This document shows, piece by piece, positions 25,102-34,058 of a stretch of DNA of 64,000 nt (positions are counted from its first letter, which is position 1; each line of letters opens with the position of its first letter). The notes beneath the pieces were generated by a model that worked only from the letters and a program-made list of their open reading frames with translations, made no database searches and was not told the origin of the DNA. The stretch is from positions 62,001-126,000 of the forward strand of contig NZ_AWUK01000028.1 in assembly GCF_000499205.1 (NCBI RefSeq), in the 5' to 3' direction. A program made the translations under genes and the position numbers. Source of the stretch: Paenibacillus sp. MAEPY2. Lineage in GTDB: Bacteria > Bacillota > Bacilli > Paenibacillales > Paenibacillaceae.

Positions 25102-25776
25102 TTAATAATTAGATGTAGATTGTTCGCCTTGCATGATTTTCACACCGGAACTTGCGCCAATGCGAGTTGCTCCTGCATCGATCATTTTTTGCATATCTTC
25201 CAGACTGCGCACGCCGCCGGAAGCTTTAACGCCCACATCCGGACCAACGGTACGACGCATCAAAGCGATATCTTCTGGCGTTGCTCCGCCCGTAGAAAAA
25301 CCTGTGGACGTTTTGACAAAGTCAGCTCCAGCTTTTACTGCTGCTTGACATGCACGTACTTTCTCTTCATCCGTCAACAGGCAAGTTTCAATAATGACTT
25401 TCACCAAAGCTTTACCCGCTGCTGCTTCAACAACTGCACGGATATCCTGTTTCACAACATCATCTTTGCCGTCTTTCATCGCACTAATGTTGATGACCAT
25501 ATCCACCTCAGTAGCACCTTTGGAGATAGCGTCTTTGGTTTCGAACACTTTGGTTTCGGAAGTGGAAGCTCCCAGAGGGAAACCAATAACGGTACAAATA
25601 TCTACGCCAGTACCTTGAAGTTGTTCAGCAGCATAAGCTACCCAGCCCGGGTTAACACATACAGAAGCAAACTGATATTGTTTCGCTTCTTCGGTCAATT
25701 TGGCCATTTCATTTTGTGTTGCATCTGCACGAAGCAAGGTATGATCTATCATTTTGGCTAATTGTGATGTAGTCAT
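25102..25776 (-). CDS. deoC: deoxyribose-phosphate aldolase
   Basis: The 224-residue class I aldolase splits 2-deoxyribose-5-phosphate into glyceraldehyde-3-phosphate and acetaldehyde. The Schiff-base lysine is Lys155 in DFVKTSTGFS; the helper residues in EVDMVINI (Asp92) and the second Lys in GVKASGGVR are present. The RBS AAGGGGAG lies 6 bases before the ATG. The gene is first after the DeoR operator region and starts the deoC-nupC-deoB-deoD-pdp run. Confidence 0.96.
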   Translation of the reverse strand: MTTSQLAKMIDHTLLRADATQNEMAKLTEEAKQYQFASVCVNPGWVAYAAEQLQGTGVDICTVIGFPLGASTSETKVFETKDAISKGATEVDMVINISAMKDGKDDVVKQDIRAVVEAAAGKALVKVIIETCLLTDEEKVRACQAAVKAGADFVKTSTGFSTGGATPEDIALMRRTVGPDVGVKASGGVRSLEDMQKMIDAGATRIGASSGVKIMQGEQSTSNY

Positions 25777-25826
25777 TTGAATCTCCCCTTATCTGAACTA
25801 GTTATTTTCTATATCCCTACCCTAAC

Positions 25827-25864
25827 ATGAACATATGTAAAAATCAATATGAACTTTTGTTCAT
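25827..25864. promoter_or_regulatory. DeoR operator: palindrome plus half-site before deoC
   Basis: ATGAAC-TTTT-GTTCAT (25849-25864) is a perfect palindrome. A second copy of its half (ATGAAC, 25827-25832) lies 22 bases away, nearer to deoC. On the minus strand TTGATT follows the palindrome and could be the -35 box, so the half-site falls between -35 and -10, the same plan as in the B. subtilis deo promoter. Confidence 0.75.
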
Positions 25865-25910
25865 CGTTGAAATCTTAACACATTCCATGAAAACTTCATT
25901 AAACAAAAGA

Positions 25911-25927
25911 CTTCCCTTACCGGGAAG
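25911..25927 (-). terminator. short hairpin after deoR
   Basis: The arms CTTCCC and GGGAAG with a 5-base loop are followed on the minus strand by TCTTTTGTTT. It is a weak second terminator beyond the one at 25963. Confidence 0.4.
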
Positions 25928-25962
25928 AAATCGTACAGTATAGCTTTTGTCTAAGAAAGCAA

Positions 25963-25992
25963 AACATCCGCCCATGTCGCGTGGCAGATGTT
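25963..25992 (-). terminator. terminator directly after deoR
   Basis: The arms AACATCCGCC and GGCAGATGTT pair with one mismatch and are followed on the minus strand by TTGCTTTCTT. It separates the deoR transcript from deoC. Confidence 0.6.
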
Positions 25993-26005
25993 GTCATCCA
26001 TTGAA

Positions 26006-26950
26006 TTATAATCGGAGCAGAGCCTGAGCTGTGTACTGGTCTGTTACCAAAATGTTGGCGTAATGACCTTTGAGCGCAGCATGAATGGCTTCTATTTTGC
26101 GCTTCCCCCCCGCCACGAGAATGGATTTCTCCTTATTTCGCAGCTCGGCCAGATCAATTCCGACGGTTCTGTTGTTAATTTCTTCACTGATCAACCGGCC
26201 CTCGGCATCAAAAAAACGTGAACAAATGTCACCCGCACCGGAATGCATCAGCAATTGCTGTTCTTCATCATTAAAATACCCCAGCCTGAACAAAAGTGCA
26301 TCTTCCTTCACAGTACCTACCGTAAACATGGCAATATTCGCCTGTCGGCCAAGCTCCACAATTCTGCCAATATGTCGGTCTGCTTCCACCATTTTTTTGA
26401 CTTCAATATTGTCGAAGATCACCGGCAAAGGCAAATATCGGGGAACTGTATGGAACGCTTCCGCAAATAAATGAACAATTTCTGCCGCATACGTATTCAC
26501 ATGGGAATGGCTTACGCCTCCCTTAAGTTGAACCACTTCCACGCCTTTAACTTGCTTGGGACGAAGCTGACGGGCTACGGCGTTCATCGTTGTCCCCCAG
26601 GTTACGCCAATAATATCCGCATCCTGCACCGTATCCTGTAAGTAATCTGCTGCTCTCTTGCTAATATGTTTCAAAATTTCTTCATCACTCTTCAACGGGG
26701 CAAAACAAACAAGCGCAGTATCCAGATTATACTTGGACTTAAGCTCCCCGGCGATAATGTCGATATCCTCCAGCGGGTCCATAATTTCAATGCGAACGTA
26801 ACCGCGATCTTTCGCATACTGAAGTAACCGCGATACGGTTGGACGTGACACACCCAGCCTGACCGCAATATCCTGCTGGCTGTAATCCGACTGATAATAC
26901 AATTTCGCTGCTTCAATGCTTAATCGTTGCTTCTCCAGATCCATTCCCAT
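26006..26950 (-). CDS. deoR: DeoR regulator of the deoxynucleoside genes (SorC family)
   Basis: The 314-residue protein is a SorC-family regulator like B. subtilis DeoR, not a member of the E. coli DeoR family. The helix-turn-helix is at residues about 22-44 (YSQQDIAVRLGVSRPTVSRLLQYA). The sugar-binding part shows GVTWGTTMNAVARQL, VVQLKGGVSH and VAGGKRKIEAI. The expected inducer is deoxyribose-5-phosphate. No clear RBS distinguishes the ATG at 26950 from that at 26944. It is transcribed in the same direction as, and upstream of, the deo operon, and its likely operator is at 25827-25864. Confidence 0.9.
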   Translation of the reverse strand: MGMDLEKQRLSIEAAKLYYQSDYSQQDIAVRLGVSRPTVSRLLQYAKDRGYVRIEIMDPLEDIDIIAGELKSKYNLDTALVCFAPLKSDEEILKHISKRAADYLQDTVQDADIIGVTWGTTMNAVARQLRPKQVKGVEVVQLKGGVSHSHVNTYAAEIVHLFAEAFHTVPRYLPLPVIFDNIEVKKMVEADRHIGRIVELGRQANIAMFTVGTVKEDALLFRLGYFNDEEQQLLMHSGAGDICSRFFDAEGRLISEEINNRTVGIDLAELRNKEKSILVAGGKRKIEAIHAALKGHYANILVTDQYTAQALLRL

Positions 26951-27128
26951 ATGCGCTCATCTCACTCATTCCTGTTATCGTTCGGATTTCACCTACACCA
27001 TTATATTATACATGATTGAGTACCAGGTCACTATCCAGGTATAAAACGTTACTAACGATGCATACTACATCGGTCGCTTGTTAATGTGAGCCCTTTGGGG
27101 CAAAAACACCATAGAGAGGAAGAACCGC

Positions 27129-27755
27129 ATGTCTACATTATTGTATATTACTGCCCATCCTCATGACCATGAAACCTCCTTCAGCATGGCTGCAGGTAAA
27201 GCGTTTGTTGATGCATATCGTGAAAGCCACCCTTCGGATGAGGTCATTCATCTGGATCTGTATCGCTCAGATATTCCTCATATTGATGCTGATGTGTTCA
27301 GTGGATGGGGTAAACTTCAATCCGGCAGCGAATTGACTTCTGGAGAACAGGCCAAAGTTCAACGTTTGAATGAATTATCAGACCAATTCGCTTCTGCTGA
27401 CAAATATGTTTTTGTGACACCGATGTGGAACTTCTCCTTTCCTCCAATTATGAAGGCGTATATTGACTCCATCTGCGTGGCTGGCAAAACGTTCCGCTAT
27501 ACGGAGCAGGGCCCGGTCGGATTGCTTTCCAACAAAAAGGCACTGCATATTCAGGCTCGTGGCGGCATTTATTCTGAAGGACCTGCGGCCCAAATGGAAT
27601 CCGGCCATCGTTATTTGAGTATTATTATGTCTTTCTTGGGTGTTCCGAAGCTTGAGGGAATTTTTGTGGAAGGACATAACCAGTACAAGGAACGCGCTGA
27701 AGAAATCAAACAGCAAGCCATAGATGAGGCACGTACGCTCGCCAAACAGTTTTAA
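27129..27755 (+). CDS. azoR: FMN-dependent NADH-azoreductase
   Basis: The 208-residue flavodoxin-fold protein reduces azo compounds and quinones with NADH and FMN. Typical parts are LLYITAHPHDHETSFSM (phosphate-binding first loop), VFVTPMWNFSFPPIMKAYID and ALHIQARGGIYSEGP. The length is the normal one. The RBS AGAGAGGAAG precedes the ATG. It stands alone between deoR and an unknown gene and is closed by a long terminator. Confidence 0.93.
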   Translation: MSTLLYITAHPHDHETSFSMAAGKAFVDAYRESHPSDEVIHLDLYRSDIPHIDADVFSGWGKLQSGSELTSGEQAKVQRLNELSDQFASADKYVFVTPMWNFSFPPIMKAYIDSICVAGKTFRYTEQGPVGLLSNKKALHIQARGGIYSEGPAAQMESGHRYLSIIMSFLGVPKLEGIFVEGHNQYKERAEEIKQQAIDEARTLAKQF

Positions 27756-27794
27756 CCCTTAAATTTTAAATAGAACAAGTACAGCAACAAACAC

Positions 27795-27859
27795 AAAACC
27801 CGCATGCCAACCCATGGAATATTAATTCCATAGGGCGGCACGCGGGTTTTTATTTTTTT
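27795..27859. terminator. long hairpin terminator after azoR
   Basis: The outer arms AAAACCCGC and GCGGGTTTT and the inner TGGAAT/ATTCCA form a long, bulged stem followed by TTTATTTTTTTT. It probably ends azoR and also protects the convergent unknown gene. Confidence 0.85.
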
Positions 27860-27878
27860 TATAATAAACGTTAGAGCT

Positions 27879-28229
27879 TTATTGATGTCCAGCGCTAGCA
27901 CGGCTCATGGTTTCAAGTTTGCGAGTAATGGCATGTCGGTCCACTTTCAGTCCCCAAATGGCTTCAATAATCTGTTCTTTCTCTTCGGGACCCTCGGCAT
28001 TTTTGAGATGCATTAACAGATCATGCATCTGTTCGTTAATACCTTCAAATTGACTCCAAAGATCCTGTCTAACCTCGGTTGAATCCAGATGATGATTAGC
28101 ATCCACTTCTTCTTTCAATGCTTGCAGAATGGCCTCTTTCCACTCCTCATCACCCAGCTGTTTCGCTATGTTCAGGAGATCCAGATAATCGTCAACAAGA
28201 AGTGAGTTCAATTCAGCATGTGTTTTCAT
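27879..28229 (-). CDS. small acidic hypothetical protein
   Basis: I do not recognise a family for this 116-residue protein. It is highly charged and predicted to be all helical (LVDDYLDLLNIAKQLGDEEW, EEVDANHHLDSTEVRQDLW, then EGINEQMHDLLMHLKNAEGPEEKEQI), with no signal peptide or membrane segment. An AAAGGGG ribosome binding site lies upstream. The gene is alone between azoR and the fucose cluster. Coding status is likely from codon use and RBS, but the function is unknown. Confidence 0.7.
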   Translation of the reverse strand: MKTHAELNSLLVDDYLDLLNIAKQLGDEEWKEAILQALKEEVDANHHLDSTEVRQDLWSQFEGINEQMHDLLMHLKNAEGPEEKEQIIEAIWGLKVDRHAITRKLETMSRASAGHQ

Positions 28230-28410
28230 CGTTTATTGCATCCCCTTTACATCTATTTACCCAGTATTATACTCGGTATTTCGGGATATGCAATACTTGT
28301 CGAAAAAAATTGTGGTCCTTTGTGCTTAAACTGAATCTCCAAGTTTTACTGGAAGTAGGGGTTTCATTGATGAATAAGCATTTTCATCTCGCTCACTTCG
28401 CTATAATGAT

Positions 28411-29073
28411 TTAGGACTTTAGTTGTTGCAATAGCTGCACGCGGTAGGCTTCACTTTCAAGAGACTGAATCTCTTTGTATTCTTCCGCAGTAAGCACTTT
28501 GGGCTCCCCTGTGGCCTTGGCGATCATATACACCTTGGCGCTTTCCTCCACTACCTGGGTACGGTAGTAGGCTTCGCGCAGGTTTTTACCTGTGGTCACT
28601 AACCCGTGGTTTACCAGAATAAGCGCTGTGTGCTCTTCAACCTTTGCAGCCACCGCATCGGCAAGAAGTTTGGTCGTTGGCAGAACATAGGGGACGAAGC
28701 CAATATCGCCTACAAGTGCTGACTGATCAGGGAACAAATGTGGCAATTCATCGAAAACGAGACTTAGCGCGATGGTGTATGCCGGATGTGTATGCACAAT
28801 GGCCTGAATATCAGGATTTACACGATAACTGTAGAGGTGCATTAATACTTCGGAAGAAGGACGTGTCGATCCGGTACGTGTCTCACCAGTCGCAATATCA
28901 ATTGCAATCCATTCATCGGGCTCCAGATCCTCTAGTGCATAACCACTCGGAGAAAGCAGCATCGTTCCTTCGGAACGGGCGCTTAGATTACCCCCAGGGC
29001 CAACCACCAATCCCTGAGCAACTGCTCTGCGGGCATATTTGGTCAATTCTTCCCTTACCTGTTGTTCAGACAT
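28411..29073 (-). CDS. fucA: class II aldolase, L-fuculose-phosphate aldolase type
   Basis: The 220-residue protein is a zinc-dependent class II aldolase of the AraD/FucA family. It shows GPGGNLSARSEG, the catalytic Glu in RPSSEVLMH, zinc ligands in AIVHTHPAYT (HxH) and VNHGLVT. With the fucose isomerase and kinase genes upstream it most likely splits L-fuculose-1-phosphate into dihydroxyacetone phosphate and L-lactaldehyde. The ATG at 29073 is chosen over the GTG at 29085, which lies directly against AAAGGAG. Closely related enzymes act on rhamnulose or ribulose phosphates, so the sugar is deduced from neighbours. Confidence 0.88.
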   Translation of the reverse strand: MSEQQVREELTKYARRAVAQGLVVGPGGNLSARSEGTMLLSPSGYALEDLEPDEWIAIDIATGETRTGSTRPSSEVLMHLYSYRVNPDIQAIVHTHPAYTIALSLVFDELPHLFPDQSALVGDIGFVPYVLPTTKLLADAVAAKVEEHTALILVNHGLVTTGKNLREAYYRTQVVEESAKVYMIAKATGEPKVLTAEEYKEIQSLESEAYRVQLLQQLKS

Positions 29074-29152
29074 GTTCTGCTCCACTCCTTTGACTTTTTC
29101 TATTTCAGCAGTTTGCAGAATCGATTTTATCGTTCTAGCGCAAAATGCTCTT

Positions 29153-30655
29153 CTAATTGAATCTGTTCGCCAAGGTTTGATTCAAGTTCTGATAGATTTC
29201 GTAAGCTTCCTGCCACCTTGCGCTATCTTCTGGCTCATAGGTTTCGGGAGAAAAGGAAGAAGCCATAATCTCCCGCACCTCGGACAAGCTGCTCATTTCA
29301 CCGTGGGCCAGGAATTGCAGCATGCAATTGCCAGCCGAGGTTGCCTCTGCTGGGCCGGCTACCACCGGAACACCTGCTGCATTTGCCGTGCATTGGCACA
29401 ATAAGCGATTATGCACGCCGCCACCGACCATATGAATTACCCGTGGCCGCGTACCTGTAATTAGCTCCAATTCATCCAGAGTCTGTCTGAACTCCAACGC
29501 CAAGCTTTCGAGAATACAACGCACAATGGCTCCGGTCGTTTCAGGTATGGTTTGCCCGCTGGAACTGCACTGTTGCCGGATTCGCTCGGGCATGTTACCC
29601 GGTGCCAAATACACTCCATCTCCAGGCGATACATAACATTGATGAGCGGTTGCCGATGCAGCAAGCTGAACGAGTTCCTCATGGCTAAAACATTGATTCT
29701 CTCGTTCCCACTGTCGTTTGCACTCCTGCAATAACCACAGGCCTGAGCGATTCTTCAAGGTTCGCACTTTGCCATTTACCGTGCCTTCATTGGTGAATCC
29801 CAGTTGGCGGCTGCGATTATCCAATACAGGGGTGTCACGTTCCACGCCCATGAGTGACCAGGTGCCACAACTAATAAAAGCAAATTCCGAATCTGTCGCT
29901 GGAATAGCTGCCAGCGCAGATGCTGTATCATGTGATCCTACAGATATCACTTGCATCGGTCCAGTTCGCAACTCCGCACACAAGTCATCCGTTAACTGCC
30001 CCAGCACCGTGCCAGGCTGTACGAGAGGTGGGAATAACGTCTCCGGGATACCAAGTCGGCCAATCAGCTGTTCATTCCACCGTGCCTCCCCGGCATGCAG
30101 CAGGCCGCTTGTACTCGCAATTGTATACTCACAGGCCTGCTGACCTGTTAGATAATAGTTAAACAAATCCGGCATTAACAACATGCGCACATCCTGCCGG
30201 AGATCTTCAGCGTGCTCGCGTACACTACCAATCAGCTGAAATACGGTATTGATCTGTTGTGGCAGGACGCCAGACATGGAATATAGCTCTTCTTCATTCA
30301 CCATGCGCAGGACTTCTTCCATCCATTTTGCATTGCGTGATTCCCGGTAATGACGCGGGTTAAAGCACAATCTTCCCGCCCCGTCCACCAATCCATAGTC
30401 GACTCCCCACGTATCCACAGCAATGGAACGGACAGGATGAGAGGTTCCTTGCAAGCCCTTCACAATACCTTGTTTTAATTCGTGGAAAAGTCGCAGGAAA
30501 TCCCAATACAACCCCTCCCCCAACTGCACGGGTTCGTTGCTGAATCGATGCATTTCCTGTAACGAGAGCTTGCTCCCGTCAAAAGTCCCCCGGACAACCC
30601 GACCGCTTCCGGCGCCATAATCGGCAGCAAGCACATGTGTTGTCTGAATCTCCAT
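29153..30655 (-). CDS. fucK: FGGY-family sugar kinase (rhamnulokinase-like L-fuculokinase)
   Basis: The 500-residue kinase has the FGGY layout with the ATP-site motif VLAADYGAGSGRVVRG near the start, the sugar-site segment VDTWGVDYGLVD, and the second-domain stretch SCGTWSLMGVE and VGGGVHNRLLCQ. By sequence type it is nearer RhaB than E. coli FucK, which is common in Firmicutes fucose operons. Placed between fucI and fucA it should phosphorylate L-fuculose. The ATG at 30655 has AAGGAGG upstream; the longer frame to 30727 overlaps the fucI end and has no RBS, so it is rejected. It starts 41 bases after fucI. Confidence 0.9.
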   Translation of the reverse strand: MEIQTTHVLAADYGAGSGRVVRGTFDGSKLSLQEMHRFSNEPVQLGEGLYWDFLRLFHELKQGIVKGLQGTSHPVRSIAVDTWGVDYGLVDGAGRLCFNPRHYRESRNAKWMEEVLRMVNEEELYSMSGVLPQQINTVFQLIGSVREHAEDLRQDVRMLLMPDLFNYYLTGQQACEYTIASTSGLLHAGEARWNEQLIGRLGIPETLFPPLVQPGTVLGQLTDDLCAELRTGPMQVISVGSHDTASALAAIPATDSEFAFISCGTWSLMGVERDTPVLDNRSRQLGFTNEGTVNGKVRTLKNRSGLWLLQECKRQWERENQCFSHEELVQLAASATAHQCYVSPGDGVYLAPGNMPERIRQQCSSSGQTIPETTGAIVRCILESLALEFRQTLDELELITGTRPRVIHMVGGGVHNRLLCQCTANAAGVPVVAGPAEATSAGNCMLQFLAHGEMSSLSEVREIMASSFSPETYEPEDSARWQEAYEIYQNLNQTLANRFN

Positions 30656-30696
30656 TTCTCCTGCCTCCTTCGCTTCAGCGTCAAGCCGTTTGGATA

Positions 30697-32487
30697 TTAT
30701 CGATACAAAGGTCCAAAGACGCTGCATGCTCGGTAATCGGCACTTTCCGGTTCACTTGTACCGAATAGTCCCCAGGCACGCGGACGGAAAATCTCGGATT
30801 CCGGCACATTATGCATACTTACAGGGATACGAAGCATGGAGGCCAATGTCAGCAGATCCGCTCCGATATGTCCATAAGAGATGGAGCCATGGTTCGCGCC
30901 CCACTGATTCATCACTTCATAGACCGAGGTGAAGGCTCCTGATCCCGTGAGAACAGGCGCAAACCAGGTGGATGGCCAAGTCGGATCTGTACGCTGATCC
31001 AGCGTATCATGTACATCCTCAGGCAGATCGACAGTGTAACCTTGAGCCAATTGCAGCACCGGACCAAGCCCTTTGACCAAATTCAGACGTGTCATCGTAA
31101 CAGGCATGCTTCCCTTGGTCAGAAAATCAGCCGAATAGCCGCCGCCCCGGAAATATTCCACAGATGCTGGCCGCCAGGAGGTAGCTTTCAGGCAGTCCTG
31201 AACCTCTTCGTCTGTAATTTCCCAGAAAGGCTTGAGCACAGGTTCACCCGCTCTTGACTGTTGCCCCGTACCATCCAATGCTGCAGAACCGGAGTTGATC
31301 AGATGCAGAATACCGTCCTTTGCGTTTCCTTCCAGCTGATGTCCTGTCACGCGTTTTACCGAATCCGGACTCCAATAGGTGCGTACATCTGCGAAGATCT
31401 GCGCGGTATGTGTAAGCAGGGAGCCGAATAACATTGACACACCATTCAGGCTGTCGTTCTCCGTTGCCACCAGATAAGGTGAACGTTTGCCATTCCAGTC
31501 AAAGGAAGAATTCAGGATGGACTCCAGAAAATCTCCGTTGGGTGAATGATCGGTCCATTGCCGTTGTCCCTGAAATCCCGAGACAATCGCGTGGTGGCCC
31601 ATGGATTCCTCAGTGAATCCGAGCTCCGCCAGCTTGGGATTGCCAGCCATCAGATCCCGTACGATTTGGGTCATTTTCACAACCGTTTCCCATTCATACT
31701 CTTTGCGTTTGCGATCTGTTTGTAGATGGGCAGGATTGTTATCCGGTCCTTCACTGCAGTTCTCCTTCACCCAAGCCAGTGCCAGCTTATACTCCTCGGG
31801 ATCGTAGATCTCCTCTTCTATCCGACGAGTCAGTTCACTCATATCCACATATTCGTTCCGCATGCCCAGATACTCCTGGAAAAAAGTATCGTTTACGATG
31901 GAGCCAGCAATGCCCATGGATACCGATCCGATGGAGAGATAGGCACGTCCCTTCAGGGTTGCAGCTGCAAGACCCGCACGGCTGAACCGTAGCAATTTCT
32001 CGCGAACGTCATCAGGAATCGTCGTATCTCCTCCATCCTGAACATCCTCGCCATAGATGCCAAAAGCCGGAATTCCCTTCTGTGCATGGGCAGAGAGTAC
32101 CGCTGCCAGATATACTGCACCCGGACGTTCAGTCCCGTTAAAGCCCCAAATGGCCGTAGGAATGGAAGGTGACATATCCATCGTCTCTGTTCCATAACAC
32201 CAGCATGGTGTAACGGTAATCGTCACACCCACGTTTGAACGACTAAATAGTTCTGCTGCTGCCGCTGCCTCGTTAACGCCGCCTATACAAGACTCGGCCA
32301 CGACGCATTCAACCGGGGATCCATCGGGATAACGAAGTTCTGCTGCGAGCAGCTCGGTAACGGACGTCGCCATACGCATCGTCTGCTCTTCCAATGATTC
32401 GCGAACACCCTTGCGTCTTCCGTCAATCGTGGGACGAATACCAATCTTCGGAAATGCCTGTTTATAACGGTAATCCTGATGTGTCAT
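30697..32487 (-). CDS. fucI: L-fucose isomerase
   Basis: The 596-residue enzyme interconverts L-fucose and L-fuculose. It has the family sequence throughout, including FPKIGIRPTIDGRRKGVRE, GVTITVTPCWCYGTETMDM, FQGQRQWTDHSPNGDF, VATENDSLNGVSMLFG and the late metal-site His region NQWGANHGSISYGH. E. coli FucI has 591 residues. The ATG at 32487 is preceded by AAGGAGG; a 36-residue upstream extension is not supported. It is first gene of fucI-fucK-fucA, divergent from a LacI regulator. The intergenic region holds a cre-like site and a LacI-type palindrome. Confidence 0.95.
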   Translation of the reverse strand: MTHQDYRYKQAFPKIGIRPTIDGRRKGVRESLEEQTMRMATSVTELLAAELRYPDGSPVECVVAESCIGGVNEAAAAAELFSRSNVGVTITVTPCWCYGTETMDMSPSIPTAIWGFNGTERPGAVYLAAVLSAHAQKGIPAFGIYGEDVQDGGDTTIPDDVREKLLRFSRAGLAAATLKGRAYLSIGSVSMGIAGSIVNDTFFQEYLGMRNEYVDMSELTRRIEEEIYDPEEYKLALAWVKENCSEGPDNNPAHLQTDRKRKEYEWETVVKMTQIVRDLMAGNPKLAELGFTEESMGHHAIVSGFQGQRQWTDHSPNGDFLESILNSSFDWNGKRSPYLVATENDSLNGVSMLFGSLLTHTAQIFADVRTYWSPDSVKRVTGHQLEGNAKDGILHLINSGSAALDGTGQQSRAGEPVLKPFWEITDEEVQDCLKATSWRPASVEYFRGGGYSADFLTKGSMPVTMTRLNLVKGLGPVLQLAQGYTVDLPEDVHDTLDQRTDPTWPSTWFAPVLTGSGAFTSVYEVMNQWGANHGSISYGHIGADLLTLASMLRIPVSMHNVPESEIFRPRAWGLFGTSEPESADYRACSVFGPLYR

Positions 32488-32654
32488 ACTAAAACGTCCT
32501 CCTTCAATGGTTTCATGGATTAGGTACGAATGACTTGTGACTTGTCCGTAGGCAGTTGGATGGGGCAAATTAAGGATTCTCTTCCTACAGTTCACCGATA
32601 CCGAGGTAACACACTACCGTTGCATGCCACAACGGCCACTTCTCTTTCTTGTTA

Positions 32655-32668
32655 TGAATGCGTTTACA
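32655..32668. promoter_or_regulatory. cre-like CcpA site before fucI
   Basis: TGAATGCGTTTACA fits the cre consensus at 13 of 14 positions. It is 168 bases before the fucI start, in a position where CcpA could repress the fuc operon. Confidence 0.55.
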
Positions 32669-32795
32669 AATGCTTGATTAAATAAACCGCACTATATTAT
32701 TGACTCCGTTATGCTGTCCTCTTATTGAGTATGAAGGAAGCGATGTGAGCAAAAATGAAGAGCGGTTAGACTGAAATAAATCAACTTTTTTATGA

Positions 32796-32817
32796 TTAGG
32801 GTTATCGGTAACCCTAA
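32796..32817. promoter_or_regulatory. LacI-type operator in the fucI-lacI divergent region
   Basis: The arms TTAGGGTTA and TAACCCTAA are perfect 9-base inverted copies around a 4-base centre containing CG, as in operators of LacI-family proteins. It lies 81 bases before the LacI start and 309 bases before fucI. Confidence 0.7.
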
Positions 32818-32834
32818 GATAGCATGAGCTTATG

Positions 32835-32862
32835 TTGCTGTCAATTGGCATTATCCTATAGA
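32835..32862 (+). promoter_or_regulatory. candidate promoter of the LacI regulator
   Basis: TTGCTG (32835-32840) and TATAGA (32857-32862) are separated by 16 bases. The palindrome at 32796-32817 is directly upstream. Confidence 0.5.
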
Positions 32863-32897
32863 ATGGAAAGACTATGTTGCGGAAAGGTTAGATTCCA

Positions 32898-33908
32898 TTG
32901 ATCACCATTTATGATATTGCCAAAAAAGCCAACGTCTCCGCCATGACCGTCTCCAAAGTCATTAATCAAACAGGTCGCATCAGTCCGGCTACACGAGAGC
33001 GTGTGCAGCAGGTCATTGAAGAACTTGGTTACATCCCCAACTCCAATGCACGAAGTCTCGTGCTGCAACGGACCCACATGCTGTCACTGCTGATTACGGA
33101 TATTACCAACCCCTTCTATACAACTCTGGCCCGAGGGGCTGAGGACGCTGCCAATCTGCGCGGTTATCGCCTTTTGTTCAGTAATAGTGACGAGGATTAT
33201 GACAAGGAGAAAAATTATGTGGACACGATCTTGTCTACCCGTGTGGATGGTGTACTGTTTGCACCTGCAGGAGATCGCTCGCTGAATCACTTGAAGCAGC
33301 TGCAGGAACGCAACATTCCGTTTGTCATTTTGGACCGTACTGTCCCGGGAATCACATCGGACGTTATCGCTGGGGACAGCCGAGACGGTGCGCTTCAACT
33401 GATTCGATATCTGACGAATCTGGGGCATCGCTGCATTGCTTTGGTCAATGGTTCTTCTGAGGTTTCGACTGCACGGCTGCGAGAAGAAGGATACATGGAG
33501 GGCCTGCGAGAAGCCGAGCTTCCTTTTGATTCAGGTTTAATCCTTCGAACAGGATATCGGGATTTCAGCGATGAAGAGGGTATTGACCGTTTGCTTGCAC
33601 ATCAGCACAAACCTACAGCCATATTTGCAGCAAACAACATGCTCGCCATTGGCGTCATTCGACTTTTACGTAAACGGGGCATGCGTGTGCCTGAGGACAT
33701 CTCGGTCGTCTGTTTTGATGATCTGGATCTGGCATCCGTCTTTGATCCATTTCTCACTGTTGCTGCACAGCCTGCCTATGATTTCGGTGCCATCGGCATG
33801 CAAATGCTGATCGATCGAATTGAAGGCAAGGCTCCTGAGGAGCCACAGAGCATCATTATGCCGTCTGAACTGCGCATTCGCGCGTCCGCCTCGGTGCCTT
33901 CTGAATAA
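32898..33908 (+). CDS. LacI-family regulator of the fucose genes
   Basis: The 336-residue protein has a LacI helix-turn-helix (TIYDIAKKANVSAMTVSKVINQTGRIS, residues about 3-29) with hinge region NARSLV, then a periplasmic-binding-protein-type effector domain (LLITDITNPFYTTLARGAED, FAANNMLAIGVIRLL, SVVCFDDLDLASVFDPFLTVAAQP). It begins with TTG, 10 bases after GGAAAGG. As it is divergent from fucI-fucK-fucA and a LacI-type palindrome lies between, it probably responds to a fucose intermediate. The effector is not shown by sequence. Confidence 0.9.
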   Translation: MITIYDIAKKANVSAMTVSKVINQTGRISPATRERVQQVIEELGYIPNSNARSLVLQRTHMLSLLITDITNPFYTTLARGAEDAANLRGYRLLFSNSDEDYDKEKNYVDTILSTRVDGVLFAPAGDRSLNHLKQLQERNIPFVILDRTVPGITSDVIAGDSRDGALQLIRYLTNLGHRCIALVNGSSEVSTARLREEGYMEGLREAELPFDSGLILRTGYRDFSDEEGIDRLLAHQHKPTAIFAANNMLAIGVIRLLRKRGMRVPEDISVVCFDDLDLASVFDPFLTVAAQPAYDFGAIGMQMLIDRIEGKAPEEPQSIIMPSELRIRASASVPSE

Positions 33909-33970
33909 ACAGGAGAGCAATTGAAGATCATCCCTGACTCGTGAGAAAAATAGTAGGTTGAGGCAAACAC

Positions 33971-34018
33971 AAACAGGACGCATCGGAGAAGACCTCTCTG
34001 ACTGCGTCCTGTTTTCTT
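33971..34018 (+). terminator. terminator after the fuc LacI gene
   Basis: The arms AAACAGGACGCA and TGCGTCCTGTTT are perfect 12-base inverted copies, followed by TTCTTTG. Confidence 0.82.
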
Positions 34019-34058
34019 TGTATGAAATGTACCTTATATACATGAATTCTATTCTATA

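Noticed and set aside
30656..30727. Longer N-terminus for the fucose kinase
   Set aside because: The added 24 codons overlap the end of fucI and lack a ribosome binding site, whereas AAGGAGG precedes the ATG at 30655.
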